Assembly: GCA_032622095.1 (NCBI GenBank)
Contig: CP136069.1
Coordinates: forward strand, 88,708,118-88,772,117
DNA length: 64,000 nt
Reading direction: 5' to 3'
Source of the DNA: Siphonodentalium dalli
Lineage: Eukaryota > Mollusca > Scaphopoda > Gadilida > Siphonodentaliidae
Of this stretch, positions 1-15,300 are shown piece after piece. Position numbers and translations under genes: made by a program. A model generated the notes under the pieces. The model ran no database searches. It was not told the DNA's origin and saw only the letters and a program-made list of their open reading frames with translations. Every line of letters starts with the position of its first letter. Position 1 is the stretch's first letter.

Positions 1-129
1 GTTATTTAGGTCGGTTAACGTCCCTAGTTACCTGCGCAATTTTAATTTGCAATGACGTTACGAAAGTAGTACTAACCTAATACAGTTACGTAGACCTAAT
101 AAAGCTCCATTGATGTAATAAACGTAACG

Positions 130-135
130 TTTATT
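130..135 (-). promoter_or_regulatory. Polyadenylation signal
   Basis: The minus strand reads AATAAA 69 bases downstream of the stop codon. The 3' untranslated region would therefore be about 90-100 bases. Only the motif is seen; cleavage is not demonstrated. Confidence 0.6.
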
Positions 136-203
136 AGACAGGCTTTATGTAGGCAATAGAAGTAGTGAGCGGTTGATAAATTGGTGTAATGCAATAAATA
201 TAT

Positions 204-307
204 CTAGCTGTCTACAATTACCGGTCTAGCTAATTGTTGAAGACCTGTGTCATCTCGTTGTTCATTTAATTTCATCGATTTCAGCGAATCACCAATGGCT
301 TGAATTG
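204..307 (-). CDS. Exon v21: C-terminus and stop
   Basis: The acceptor is TTTTGTTTTCCAG; phase 1 completes alanine after v20. It encodes AIQAIGDSLKSMKLNEQRDD, ends PVIVDS, and stops with TAG at 204-206. The first residues continue the terminal MH2 helix. There is no SSxS phospho-tail like that of receptor-regulated SMADs. Confidence 0.88.
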
Positions 308-3300
308 CTGGAAAACAAAATGATTTGAACTTCCTATTGTTGGTTCTAGATACAAAGCTCAGAAAAGTACGGTCACGTGAGATCTTAACAAGCACCTTTG
401 TCACAATTCGTGTTAACCATATTGCCAACAAACCCTATTCGAGAATATATTATACACAGTCGACATAAACTTTGAATATCATCACTATGCTTACACTGCA
501 TGTGTTGTTCATATTTAAGATATTAAATGTTGATGCGTAACTCCAGGTATCAGCTAGATAGATTGTATGCGAACATTTAATCAGTCGTGGGGGAATTTAT
601 GATGAAATACCAAATTAATTGTGTTATCAGAATTTATCTACCACAAAAGGTTGGCGAACTATTAAAATTTCTTAGACGAACCTATAAACTGAACGTATTG
701 TTGCCGTAGATCAACATGACAATTTCTATAAAAAAAAGAAAAGAAAAAAAAGCTGCTTATTCTGTTGGGACATTTCATTGCCGATGATGTCCTGCGTTTT
801 GTTTGATGTAATAGTTGTGAATATGACGGACATGTGTTTACTCAATGTACGTCATTCAAGAAGTGATCTGCTCTAGAGTTATTAATATTATACTATACTG
901 TCACAACAGCATACTATTCACTATATATCTTGACATAAATTATCGTTGATGCTGCAACTATATAGTTGTTTAATAATGAGATGAGTAGTTTGATAATTTC
1001 TTTTACTATTGTTCCATTTTTCAGACTTCATGAAGATATGAGTTGATGAATAATTTTGGGAAGCTTTGCATAATAAAACACAGTTGGCAAAGGATACAAA
1101 AGCAAGCCAATGCGTATATGTCAACTCATGTTATTCTACCCAGCAAACACGAACTCACTACATGAGCCATTATGAGATCATTAAAATAATTTATCAAGCA
1201 AAGTAGGCACAGAAACAGGCATTCTCGACTCGGATACAGTGCATGAGTCTAGTCGTTACAAAAGTTTGCGCAAGTCACACGATGAGTGGCAAATGAACAG
1301 AATCATTTGGAATTAAAATAAATTCCATATTGAACACATACCATGGCGGTCGTCTAGAAGCCGCAAACCATCAACGTTAGCAATGCCCAGAGCGATGGGT
1401 GATTCAACGATGTTTTCCGTAAATCCCAGGAACAATATGCTTTTGTTTCGTAGCATTTGTTTGTCAAACTGTCCTTGGCTTATGGCGATGGCGATATGAC
1501 ATTTAAACTCGTTCATATCGAAGATCTACAAAAGAAGAATGAATTACTGACATTCCCCGAGTTGTTGCATACGACAAAGGACCAAACTGTCTACAACTAT
1601 ATAGGTGGGACTACTTTAAATGTAGGCATATTAACATATATATTTTTTTATTTTTTTGATAAATAAAACACAAGGAATACAAGCTCGGTAAAAATTATAA
1701 CCGTTGCGAAAAAGTCTAAAAAAAAGGGTGATAACTCCACAAAAAAAGTATGACGGACCTCGTCATCGCAGGTGCATATTAGGTGTCCATGTTACTAAAT
1801 ATATGTATCTACACAAATTACTGAAAAATGTACAATTTCGGATAAAATTGCGTTCATGCCAGATGAGCACTTCGTTGCGGGGACACAATAACGCTAATTT
1901 CCAAATCAGAATGAAAGAGGGTTGGTATAAGGGGTATTAAAATTAACATGTAATGGTTTAGTCCAAGTCTTCTCGTACTAAAACTAGCTAAGATTTTGGG
2001 ATGGAGATGCTAGTGTTTAGTCCGAGTTCCAGGCCCATGCATTTCTATGACACGAGTTACGCCCAGGATCTGTGGCGGGAATCTGTGGTGTATTTTACTC
2101 GATTTACCTAACAAAGCAATACATGAAGCTATATACATCGGAAAGAGTGACATCTTATGGTCATAATGGTGTATAATAATCTAACTTTAATGTTAAATTA
2201 CACATAGAATATTCCGGTTGATTGCCACAAACATCGTTGTTTTTTTCTGTTTGTTTACTTAACTGAAAGCCGAACTCAGGTTCCGAAGAACTTCGGCATT
2301 GTCCGGTGTTTGTTTTGGCCGAGACGAATTTCGATACAAACAAAATGGCGGCCCCCATGATATTCTAATGGTCGTTGTGTTTACACTGTTTTAAACTGTG
2401 AGATGGTTATAATTCCCGTAATGTATTTAATGTATTACATTTATATCTTCAATATGTATTTAATCTATGTATTTATTTATTTATTTATTGTCACGTATAA
2501 TTACGATTACAATGGAGAATTCATCGTGCGTGGTTGATTGAAAATCTACGGAATATTTTCACCGGAAAATGCCGAACGCAGTTCGCAAGGTCAACTGAGT
2601 TCGCATACTTTAAAAAATATGTAAACACTGCGGCAAAAGTTTCTTTTCACATTAAATTACCGCTTTCAATTCACAACCGATGTGGGTTTCAGATCAAATA
2701 GCATGTCTTCTGCGGAAACTATCCGTTTATTGTAGCAATTGTGATATTTTATTTCATATAATTGTGGTTTTATTTGAGCGGGTCACTAACGCTTAAGTCG
2801 TGTCATAGAAATGCATGGGCCGGGAACTCGGACTAAACACTAGCATCTCCATCCCAAAATCTTAGCTAGTTTTAGTACGAGAAGACTTGGACTAGTAATG
2901 GTTTTGATTTAATAAAATTAAATCACATGAATGGGAATATTAAGCAGAAGATCAAGGCAAGTACCTGAAGCGTTATTCTTGCGTAATTTCATTGTATATA
3001 CTACTATATGTCTATTGTAGATATACTTCTATATCTCAATATCATTTATGTTATATAACAGTATTATTACTTGGATGAGCAGGGGGGATTTTCCGACACG
3101 TATGCTGGGGGGTGTTGGGTGTCAAATTAAGCCCAAAGCAATTTTTTCCGTGACAAAATTATTTTTTTTCCTTTACACCTTTTATTCGATTTTTACTAGT
3201 TACTTGCGCCAGTCCATGCTGGACGCAAGTAATGTTTTCGGCTCGGATGCCTGTCCTTCCGTGAATATGTTACGTCATACCGGAAGTACATATTGTAAAA

Positions 3301-6300
3301 AATGAACACGCGCTAATATGAAATGGTTGCATCAATTGTAATTTAAATCCACATATATACTTAATTTGCATTGTTATCTGGTTTTATTTTGGTAATAAAT
3401 CGTTCATAAATGAACAATATTGAATTATTTCTTTCTGGAAACCGATCAAGACGCCATGACGTTGAGATGAGTTGAGATCAGTCTAAAAGATGCGTGCGGA
3501 ATCGTTTTTTTTTTCGCAGTGACTGTGAGGTGCGAACATATTTCTGGAAAGTTCAAAACATTTTCGAAAGATCCTGGTGCATATAAATCATGTCCGGTCA
3601 AACAGTCGGGCGCGTGGTTCAATTGAAAAACAATTGCACTGAAAATGTGAATGTGGAAACATGGATTATTAAAATGCCTTATTAATTAACTGGGAAAACA
3701 AGCTTTCTCATTCTCAAACGCAATAGACATTTTGATATGTCCCGAAGTCTGTAGATCAGTCGCTAAGGGCATGTTCACATTGACACATTGTTAATCAAAG
3801 ACTAACCAATGATCCCGTTTCCTTTATTTAATTGTGTCGGTATTTTGTAATTTATTTTGATGGTTTTGGCCACTAGCATACACACTTGATATCATTCTAG
3901 TCAAACTAGTAAGTTAACCTAATTGGCATATAATATAGCATCGTCGGCAACCAATCGTCTTCACACCCTTCATATGAACGATGTCTATATTGTTATATTA
4001 ATATGTCAAACAACTCGTACGTATTACTAAGACTATCATTAGTGTAACTAGTGTAGATCAAATTGAGATAACAGAGATATTATGTCCGTACACACAACTA
4101 TTTCAGCGATGGATGAACAGAGATTTGATATCTAGATTTTTGTTATCAATCTCTCAAACGAGGGGCCAGCACCCGTGGTTCAATCTGTTGTTGGCAAGAC
4201 ACCACACAACATGCCAAATGTGTGATGGGCGCAAGTATAGGCAGCTCCAGTGAGTGCATTCTAGTTTGTACTGGTTTGTAACACTAAGAAATAAATAATA
4301 AGGAACTGCAGCAACACTAAACACGCTAGGGCCATTGGATGTTCGTTTGTGCCTCTTTAGGACAAGGGAAAGTATTCTTAATGCAGCTGAATCGCCCATG
4401 CAGTATTCTATGTAATTAACATCAAATAAGGATAACTTTAAAGAAATAAATTTAATGCCAAATCTGGTCAAACATGGACATTAAACACTGATGTATTAAG
4501 AAAAAAAACATGTAATAGTCCGTGGGCTAATTCTCATAAAGCCTCTAATTTAGCGGTTGGTGTAAAACAATATCACCTATATGGTTTGATTGATGCTTTA
4601 TTCTCATAATTACAAATCAATATTGAGAAATACAGAGTGATATTTACAAAAGGATATGAAGATATATACACAAACTATATACATGTCTCCGGTGCAATGG
4701 GGATTTCAAGATTACACTAACAATTTAGTTTTTTTGGTACGAAAATTTCACAGTACGTTTTTCTACGCGAATTCCGAAATGGATCATGAATCGAGTTGGG
4801 TTCGAAGTACAGCGGTAATTGTGTATTTAATTACGTTAATCGTCTATAAACAGGTGTGAATGATATGCCAGTCTGTTAATTAACTGTTGTTCGCCATATT
4901 CTTCATATAATTGGGCATAATGATTCTATTCACTCAGTGAGTGCAGCTGGAATTACCGTTGGATATAATTTCTCCTCTATCGCTGTCAAGATTTCGCGAT
5001 CACAATGTGTTATTACGCCACCGTAGTGTGGTGTTTATAGCTTTTGTTTTTTTTGTATCGCATGGTCGATCGATAATTCACTGGGTGATTGTACATTCGG
5101 CAAACCTCGTCAGATTCCGTCACCGTTTCATCGTACCGATAATTACGAGAGTACAACTAAGATTGGCACATGTGTTTACGTCACCGGTGTAATTGTGGGG
5201 ACATGCTTCTATTATGAAGGTTTGCTATCCCGAAGGTCCGCTATTCCGAAGGTTCTCTATTCCGAAGGTTTTTGTTATTTTTAGGTTAATTCTATATTTT
5301 AATGTATTGAGACTAATTTGAGAGGGTTCATTTTCACAAAGATTCTTTATATGGAGTGTGCGCTCACATCCGAACTGATCATGCGCGCACACCGATACAG
5401 ATACAGGAGGAAATAACTTAACTTAGAACATTAAATGTGATTTTGTTTTGTTTTCGCTGGTTTTCTTGAGATTTTATGTCATTACGTGGGCCCATACCTT
5501 TGAATTCTTGGCATATACTATGAATGTTGTGGTATATATGGACCCTCCAGCATTGGGACATGACATAGGTTCAGTTGACTTAAGTGGTGTTCTGTGTGTG
5601 CTCCAATTTGGAGTTCATTATTTTAAGGGCCAAGTTTAGAATTTTATGGGTCCATACCTTTGAACTCTGGGCATATAATATGAATATTGGGGGGCATGGC
5701 TCTATTCCGAAGGTTCACTATCCCGAAGGTCCACTATTCCGAAATTTCTCTGAATGTTCGCTATTCCGAAGGTTCACCAATCCGAAGGTTCGTTATTCCG
5801 AAGGTTCTGTGTTCCAAAGATTTTTTTTATTTTAAGGTTAATTCTATATTCTAAAGTAACGAGAGGGTTCATTATCACGAAGATTCTTTTTATGAAGGAA
5901 ATAACGTAAAACATTAAATGTGATTTTGTTTTGTTTTCGAGGGTTTTCTTGAGTTTAATGTCATTACGTATGACCTTATTTCTCATTACATATTCACGCC
6001 AAGGAGCCCACACAATTGCTATGTTACGATGCGATTTAATGTGATTATGTGTGACCTAATATCTCAATAATCTGAGGCAAGAGTACGCCTGCTAAAGGCG
6101 AATTATAACAGTTGGGGGTATAACGCTCAATAAATACTGGAGGCTATAACAAACTGCGCAGTAGAATATCGCTGAATGGACGAGTATGAGATGAGCCTAA
6201 ATGCAATTGTGACTTTGTTTAAAGGCCCACTTAATTTTCGAGTCATTAATTTTTTATAGTATATACGGTTTTAATAACAATTTATGCCATAAAATTTGAA

Positions 6301-9300
6301 TAAACTACTATAATTCATCACCATTTGAAAGGCAGAATACTTCTATCTCCTAGTTTGAAACACCTTCAAAATACCGCGTCGTATATCTAGCAATTAGCAA
6401 CCAACATGTCCTCCTCGGCTTTCCATAGATTTCAACGTAATTTGATACCTATGGGTATTTGTGTCCGGGAAGTGTTTTGAACGGGTCAAATCGTGACCCC
6501 GACCTGACCTTGACCTTTAAAACTGTCAATGCAAGGTCAATTTGGGTAAAACGGACAAATTTCGGCGAAATTTGATACCTAGGGATACTTTGGTCCGAGG
6601 AGAGTTTTGAACGGGTCAAATCGTGACCTCGGCCTGACCTTGACCTTCAATATCGCCAATCAAAGGTCAACTCGGATAAAACGGATAGATTTCGACGAAA
6701 TTTGATACCTACGGGTACTTTTGTCGGGGGGGGTGTTTTGGACGGGTCAAATCATGACTCTGACCTTACCTTGACCTTCAAAATTGTTAATTAAAGGTCA
6801 AGTTGGGTAAAACGGACGGATTTCGACGAAATTTGATACCTATGGGTAGTTTTCTACGGGTGGGGGTGTTTTGGACTGGACAAATCATGACTCTGACCTG
6901 ACCTTGACTTTCGAAATAGTCAATTGAAGGTCAAATCGCACCTTTCACCGGAAAGCAGATGTGAAACAGCCCGGGTGAAGTCGGGCCTATCAGCTTGTGT
7001 AATAAAGAAGACAGTTTGATGAAAGTAATGTATGCCACGAGAAACGGGAAAACTTGAAATATGGAAGTATGCAAATTTCCCGCATAAAATTTGAAAGCTA
7101 GTTTATAGAATAATTGTATTATTATTTATATTTATGGCTAATAATACGATCTTGGTGGCGTTACCATTTCTGACTATGGTTTTCTTGTTGCTTTTGGGTA
7201 TTGACTCAATTTGACTGTGACTGTGTTGGTCAGTAGGTCAGTAGGTCTGCGACCTAGATTAAATACGATTTACTATCTGGCTGATATCGATTCGATTATG
7301 AGTTGAGAGTTTATTTTACAGTCATAATAATTATTGTTAGGTGCACCATCATCAACAATAATTATATAATGTACTAATGTTAATTAACACCAATAGTTTA
7401 AATTAACTTGAATAATGAGTGATCGGTTTATCACATTTTCAATACATATAAATTGATATCACAAGCATATATACATACCGGTAACAATCCTACCCGGTGT
7501 ATGTGTATCTATCCATATTAAGGGTTGATCCGCTGATGGTACATATCATAACATTTCCAGTAGTAGTACCCATGTGAATATGCAGCACTCCATGTCACAC
7601 ATAGTGCAGTATGTTGATTATAATCTGCATAATGCACATGTATGGTATAGCATGGTGCATCTCACTGCATGCATTTAGTATATGTCAAGTTCAACTTTAG
7701 AAAAAAGCGGGGTTGGGGAGGGGGTAAGGTAATAATAACTTATTTATAACCAAGCACCATGTCAAGTAACGTGGAATATGTAAAGTAAATCAAGGTTGTA
7801 GTACATTAGAGAGATCCTTATGAACCTTCCTCATAAGTGTGCATACTTGGTATAGAGTTGATGCGGTTTGTGAATTCAAAATTTTGTTCATCATCATGTT
7901 TGCTTTTCCACGGTATTTTTCTGGGACGATTTTCTCCCTTATTCAGTTTGTCTATATTTTGTACATTCTAGTAAATAATGGAACTCATATCCAATCATGT
8001 TTTGTGTACATAGGGGACATTTTCTATCTTTATGATTTGTCCCATTCCATCTCCCAGTTTCAATTGGGAGGTTATGATTAGCTGTTCTGAGTCTACAGAA
8101 TTCAGTTCTGTTTCTACTTTCTAGGGTATCCAAATATTTTTCAAAATTGATATCGTGTTTGAATATACGATATATCTTACCTCTGCTTGAGGTGTCGCGT
8201 TCGGATTCCCACTTAATTTTATAGTCCCTGATAAGGCTTCTTTTCACACAGTCTAAAAATTGGTCTGCACAGTGCAATTTATCAGCAGTCAATAACTGGA
8301 GTTGGTCGCAGCTGGCCAAGATTTCTTTAATTTCGCTTGTCCACTTAAAGGTGCGTTCATTTGCTTCACTTAGAAGTTTCAGTGATAACTCATAGAGGAC
8401 TTTCCCATATCGTTTATTGGGCATGTTTTTAATTTTCGACCAATATTTCAAAAGTCTTAATTTTATTGTGAGTTCCAATGGGAATCTTCCTGATTCACCA
8501 TAAATCATATAATTTGGGGTTGATTGTTTAAAATTCAGGATATGTTTAAGAAATTTTGTGTGGACATTTTCAAGGGTCTGGTTATCACCATAACCCCAGA
8601 CCTCACAGCCATACAATACTATTGGTAGCACTTGGGCATCAAATAGATCAAATTGGTTAGCTATTGAGAGGCTATTTACTCTGGATATTTTAATCACGGT
8701 GTACATTGCATGGGTTCCTTTTGTTGCAAGTATATGTTTTGCTTCCGAATACGAACCAGATTTTGTGTGTTCAATTCCCAAGTAGTTGAATTTTTTTACT
8801 ACTTCAAGTTTAATGCCATTTAAATAGAAATGGGTGTTACGTGGTAAACTACGCTTGGACATCAGTAAGATCTTTGTTTTGTTTATATTCACCGTAAGTT
8901 TCCAAGTCTTACAATACTTGCTAAAGGAATCTAGTTCTTTTTGTAATTTTTTTGGGGTCTCAGCCATAAGCACCGTGTCATCCGCATATAAAATTATAAG
9001 CAATTTCATATAGGTATTCAATTCTTCTTCGATCTGATTTGATATTTTCTTGAGGCCTACAATATCCTCGTTTATCATAAACTTCTCTAGGTCATTGAGG
9101 AATAGAGAAAATAGGACGGGCGATAGATTCACACCCTGCCTAACTCCTGATAGGCATGGGAAGAATGCCGAATGTTCATTTCCTGTCTTGACAGAGGATT
9201 TTATGTTCTGATACATATTTCTAATGACCTGGAAGAAATTTCCATTGATATCATATGACAGTAGTTTCTGCCACAGGCCATGTCTCCAAACTCTATCGAA

Positions 9301-12300
9301 TGCCTTCTCGAAATCTATAAAGGCACAGTAAAGGTTGGAATTTATATTCTTTGTCAATTCTGCTAACATATGCAATATGAATAAGTTATCAACCGGTGTA
9401 GAGCAATATCACCTACCTGGTGGTGTGTAGACATAATTTCTTTATAAATTTCCATAACAAAGTAACAAAACACAAAAAATAAAAAGGTCTCTAAAAAGGA
9501 TTACCACACACATTTTGGCACTAAAACAGTGACTATTAATTATGATTAACCGTGCGCGCTGTGTCAGTGACCGATTACCCACTCAGGCATAGCTGCTATT
9601 CACAATAGCAATAAAGCTGATTAATAGGTTTTGTGACGAGAAGGAAATTGAATGCAACCTGGACACAATACAATGACTTCAGTTTAGCAATAAAATGTTC
9701 GATGGTATATAAATATTAGAACGTCAGTTTGTCTATAAATGTTCGATATAATATAATGATTAGAGCCTATCTTGTCGTTGACTACGCGAATGTAGTGGCC
9801 AGTGGGAATTATTCCCACTGGCCACTACATTCGCGTAGTCAACTCCAAGCCATGCTATATTCATATACTAAGCTTTAAAATAAATTGACTGCAGAGCTGT
9901 GGAAATATGATATTTAACAAAAACGATAAAAAATCCACTGCAGTCAAGAATATACTGCTAGAGACCAGTCCTGCTGTTCATTACTAGATTCACTGAATCT
10001 CAATGTAGGAGGTTTGGTCCTGGTTTTCGCTGTATGTTTGTGTTTTGCGTTCCACAAGGGGTGGGTGTCAAAACATGACTGGAACAAACTCTATGAAATG
10101 GGAAAACAATTTGGGGTCGGGGGTGGGTGGGTCCAAAAAGTGGTCATCGGCAAAAAAGTAGCATACATGTCTGGAAATTTGTTTCGACCCTCCCCCCTGG
10201 GATGAGAGAATAAAGCATACAACAATACTACAACAAATTGCATATGATTTGAACAAACATCTCACACTTCATTAGAAGGTCCAAATGCAGAGGGTGAATT
10301 TAGTGACGCTACCTCGCACAGCGGGTTTGCGTCACCAAACTCATCCTCTGCATTAGGACCTCATTCTGAATGGCATCAGCTGCTATGGGATACCTAGACT
10401 CAGATGTAAGTTCCCAGATGGCGAAGATGGTGATGTGCACCCTTTTCGCACCTGTATTATGCATTGTAATCTGCCAATTTGGGGATATAGAGAAATTGGC
10501 CTTAAAAAAGAAAAAGAAACAAAGAAGTTTCTAATGAAACAAAATAACTGATCAATTTGATAACAAAGATACTTTCCAGAGAAGATGAGGCCTAAGTAGA
10601 ATGAGACTCACAGTGGTAAATTTTGTGATGATAGCGTGATGTACGGGGTAGCCTATCTAAATTCACCCTCTGGGGACCTCATTCTGCAAAGGTCCGTCAC
10701 CATATTTTCAGGCCCAGGATAGGATGACTTAGTGATCAATACAAGGCTACATGCTTGATTGACATTTCTAGATCTAGCCACAGTACAGGAGGTCGGTGCT
10801 ATCATGGCGTAGTTGACACTTTCAAATGCTAATCTCATATTCACTCTGAGACAACAACCAATTGATGCATTTATGTATTTATATACTTATATCCTCACTA
10901 TATATGGAGGATAAATAAAGATATATACATATGTTTGGCCATACACCTATAAGTGGTAATCGATGCAAGGGTTGGATGATGTACTCACTTTAATCATTCT
11001 GTCGTATGGTAACTGCCCATTATTCTCTACCACATCACGGGATACGCTGCTGTTAACCGGGTCTCTGGCGCTAGTGACAACTATCTGACTCCGTCCAAGC
11101 CGACACCCCCATATATTCCCAGATTCATCAATCTGTAACTGCAAGCCCTGGGAATACATCGGAACGAAGCATATTTATGGAATTCCATAGACCTAACCCA
11201 ACCGTTTTGCACTACGCCGAATAGTCGTTTAAATACTGGTCAACACACTTCATGCAGTATGATGTATTACCGTGCAAACGGCATATTTGGACAAGAAAAC
11301 TAAGATGCATGCATCAGGTCGGCCGTGAACTATCTACCATAGAATTGTTGTAGCTATCGATTATACATTTTGGAACACCTGTATGTATGTATGTGTGTAT
11401 GCATGAATGCATGTGTGTATGTGTTATAGACTCTAACACTGCTCGACTGATCCGACTCGGATTTGGTATTTAACGTGTCAACTTGACCTCGCTCATAGGC
11501 ATGTTTCTGGACCTTGACCGATCCGACTAAATATTTGTGTGTAGGACTACTTCGATCCCGGGAGCAATATGGACGGGTCCAATTTCACGTGGGACCATGT
11601 TCTCGAACGTGTTGATATAGGCATGTTTCTGGACCAATTGAACAATAGTTTGGCCAGACGCTGTATATACTGGGTACTGTCCAGATGGAGGCGATAACAA
11701 AAAAATCCCTAAATAGTCCGAACGAAGTCGAGTACATCAGCTAGTTTAATATATATTTTGGACATTTGTCTGTCTGTTTGTCTGTTAGCTATGGTCGGGA
11801 AAACTGCCGGACAGATTTGACGAAATTTGATACCTAGGGGAAATTATTTCCAGGGATTATTTTGGACGGGTCAAATCTTGATCCCGACCTGACTTTGACA
11901 TTCAAAAAGATCAATTCAAGGTCAAATCTGGTAAAACGGAAGTATTTCAACGAAATTTAATACCTACTGTTACTTTTGTCCCAGGAGTGTTTCGGGTGGG
12001 TCAAATCACGACCCTGACCTGATCTTGACATTCAAAATTGTCAATTCAAGGTCAAATCGGGTAAAGCCGGGCGGATTTCGACGGGTACTTTTGTCGTGAC
12101 TTTTGTCCGGGGAGTGTTTTGGACGGGTCAAATCGTGACCCGACATGACGTTCACCTTTAAAATGGTCAATTCAAGGTTAAATCGCGCAATTCTCCGAAA
12201 ATCAGAGGGGAACATCCCGGACGAAGTCGGGTCCACCAGCTACTATTATATATTTCTAGATTTAGTTACAAACTAAATACCTGTATATTGTACAAAGAAA

Positions 12301-15300
12301 TGTTTGACAAATATATCTGAATCAATATTACCATACGGGTCATTAAAATAGATACGACGAAACAAATTTTGAAGGGTGCATGTATCAGGTAAATTTTTAT
12401 ATTTCAAATGATGACAGGAATGCGGAAAGTTGAAGTACCTACGTAATACTGGCTATCCGAATGAAGAGATATACATGTATATAAAAACCAAAATAGAAGA
12501 TGACTGCTGGCGACAATGTTTTCCAAAAAAATTCAAAGCATTCGATAGCTCCCATCTAGTTGTCAGCCCGAAGATCAATATGAAGTTTGGTGACTATCAG
12601 ATGAGGGATATGTCTGTACAGTTGCTAAACAATTCAGTCATGCAAAAGAGGATCAAACAGTAAGATACCAAATTGCTGCCTGTGGTAATGTTTTTTAACG
12701 AAATTCGGGAAAATTAGATTACTCTCACCCTGGTTATCCAGAAGATCATTGTGGGATCTGGTGACGATCGGACAAGGGGTGTCGTCTGTAGGATCAACCA
12801 AATTATTTAGCCATAAAAATAGTAAAATTCAAGATCACCGCTGGCAGTGATGTCTTCACAAGGACAGTTTGAGAACAAAATATGGCTCACATCTAGCGGT
12901 GACCCAAAATATCCACATGAGAAAAGGTTCTCCAATAAAAGCTGGCTGCAGGGTGCGCCAATTGATTCAAATTCGAAATTTAGCAGGGTGTACTGCTTGT
13001 GGCCATGTTTTCCCCGCAAATTTGATAGACTGATGGACAAAACCACTGAATCCGTTGATTCAATATACATGTATACATGGATTAATTTATATGCATTGTT
13101 ATACACAGTACTGGTATATAAAGGTACTGAAAATAACAATATTACTAGTATACACAAAATAAACCATATATCATGGCTATGGGTTCTAATATCCGAATAT
13201 GACAGCTGAGAACTTGGTGTGAATTGAAGAGTGGTGGTGTCACAAGTATATCCAACCCTCCACGTTATAAACATGCCATTAAATGTCATAAGTATAATCT
13301 AGCTTGAGGACAGAAGTTATCCATAAAACCCCCCTTAATTCAACCAGGTCCTCGCGCGATGTATGGTCGATCACATGATGATCTAGGGGGGGGGGGGTTA
13401 TAATTGTTGTATAAAAACAGCACTGCATGTAAATATAAAATAAAATAGTGCTACATCTTATTACAGATTATTGCCATATATAATCAGTGACTATACAGAC
13501 AGTCTGACAAAATAAAGTTTCAGTGACACTCTATCCGAAGAGGGGAATAATTCCATCTGTTACAGTCAATGGAGCAATTATGAATCTGGAAAGGTGAAAT
13601 TTCTAAGTAATACTAGATATCGACATGACGCGATAACATATAACGTAAATGCAATATAGCCGCTGGCGACCATTTTTTCCTATAAAATTTAAAAAATATT
13701 TGATAGCTCTCATCTGATAGATCAATATCAAGATAAATATGAAGTTTGGTTATGATCGGATGAGTGAAGTGAACTGTGCTAAACGGTTTAGTAATGCTTA
13801 AAAAGATTCTTACCTTAATATTTTTATGTTCACTTTATAAACTTCACTGAGTCATCTTTGTCATGTATTGAGTTTGATATCTTTTGTTAACAGTTTATAA
13901 ATCATGTATGTCTCATGTTTGTTATTTTAATTTATGTGTTTATTATCATTAAATAAAGTTGCATTCCTTAAAAAGATTCTTACCTCAATGTTTTTATGTT
14001 CACTTTATAAACTCCACTGAGTCATCTTTGTCATGTATTGAATTTGATATCTTTTGTTAACAGTTTATAAATTATGTATGTCTCGTGTTCGTTATTATAT
14101 TATATACACTTTATAGTGTGTTTCAGCTGGTTTCAGAACGAAAAACAAAATGAATAAAATCAACAAATTTGTAAATTTAAAAACAATTCAAACGTTGTTG
14201 TATTCCATGTCACAGCCCGGACATATACGCCAAATTTCAATAATATTCATTGAGAAACAACGGACCAAACGCCATATAGCACCCCGTATACATCTTTTAT
14301 TCCGAGCTGGCCTTTTATTCCGAGTTGGCACACGTCGATTTGGGCGAGTTAGCCCTTGGGCGAGTACGCCGATTCCGACACCTTCTCTATTTTCAGCAGG
14401 TATACGTTTACGCTGATTTACGCGTAATTTAATTTACAAAGTTCCCCAATTGGTATCGTAAATAGGGCGACCTTATTTGACAGAGAATGCCTCTGTTATT
14501 GATTATCAAGTTGCTATACATTAAAAACGACAAATTCACATGCTCGTTCAAGCGCAGTAGTCTATTTTCCCCATGTTAAAGGACATCCACAAATATTAAA
14601 TAACGCTAACCTACTGCGAATGTTTGACACGACAACTGTTAACATATTTGGGCTGAATTCATCTGACGCGGTATTATTCCTCAAAATAAACAACAAAACC
14701 ATCGTTACTTGGAAATGTAGTTTGGGCTAACATTTACATAAATCCTCCACATCATTTATCCCGACACACAACCCCGCTTCCGACACACACGTCAGATGAA
14801 AAACAGCCATGAAGTAAACGGCCAAATTGGCCGAAATGACATACCACATATTATTTGCTTCCTAAATAATATAGGTTCAAATAGACATGCTGGCATCGCC
14901 AAATTTACCTTCTGCGGACCACATTCTACTTAGGCCTAATCTTCTGGGAAGTATCTATAGTCTCGAATTAACATTCTTTTGGTTACTTTTTCCCTTATTA
15001 TATGTTCAGTTTGTATATCCCATAATTTTCAGAAGATAAAATGCATAATCGAGGTGACTAATGGGTGAAAATGACCAATTCCAACATGGGAACTGACCGT
15101 AGGTCTCCCATAGCAGTTGAAGCCAAAGCAGAATGTGCCGCCGTGCGAGATACCGTCAATAAATTCACCTCTGGGGACCTCATTCTGCAAATGTGGGACA
15201 AACTATTTCCGACCTTGGTTATTCAAATATCCTCCAATCTATTTAAACTATATCTCCAATCACGATCGGAGAATGATTTACGAATTAACGCTGTTTTATA

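Larger units (their letters stand above)
1526..10988 (-). other. Intron v19-v20 (9.5 kb)
   Basis: This intron splits the MH2 domain. It holds the foldback element at 1,959, R1 at 3,200, CCGAAGGTT repeats at 5.2-6.0 kb, a Helentron-like repeat at 6.47 kb, a LINE at 7.8-9.4 kb, a palindrome at 9,777 and R3 at 10,275. In 4,269-5,215, 6,991-7,790 and 9,844-10,274 I see nothing recognisable. Confidence 0.7.
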
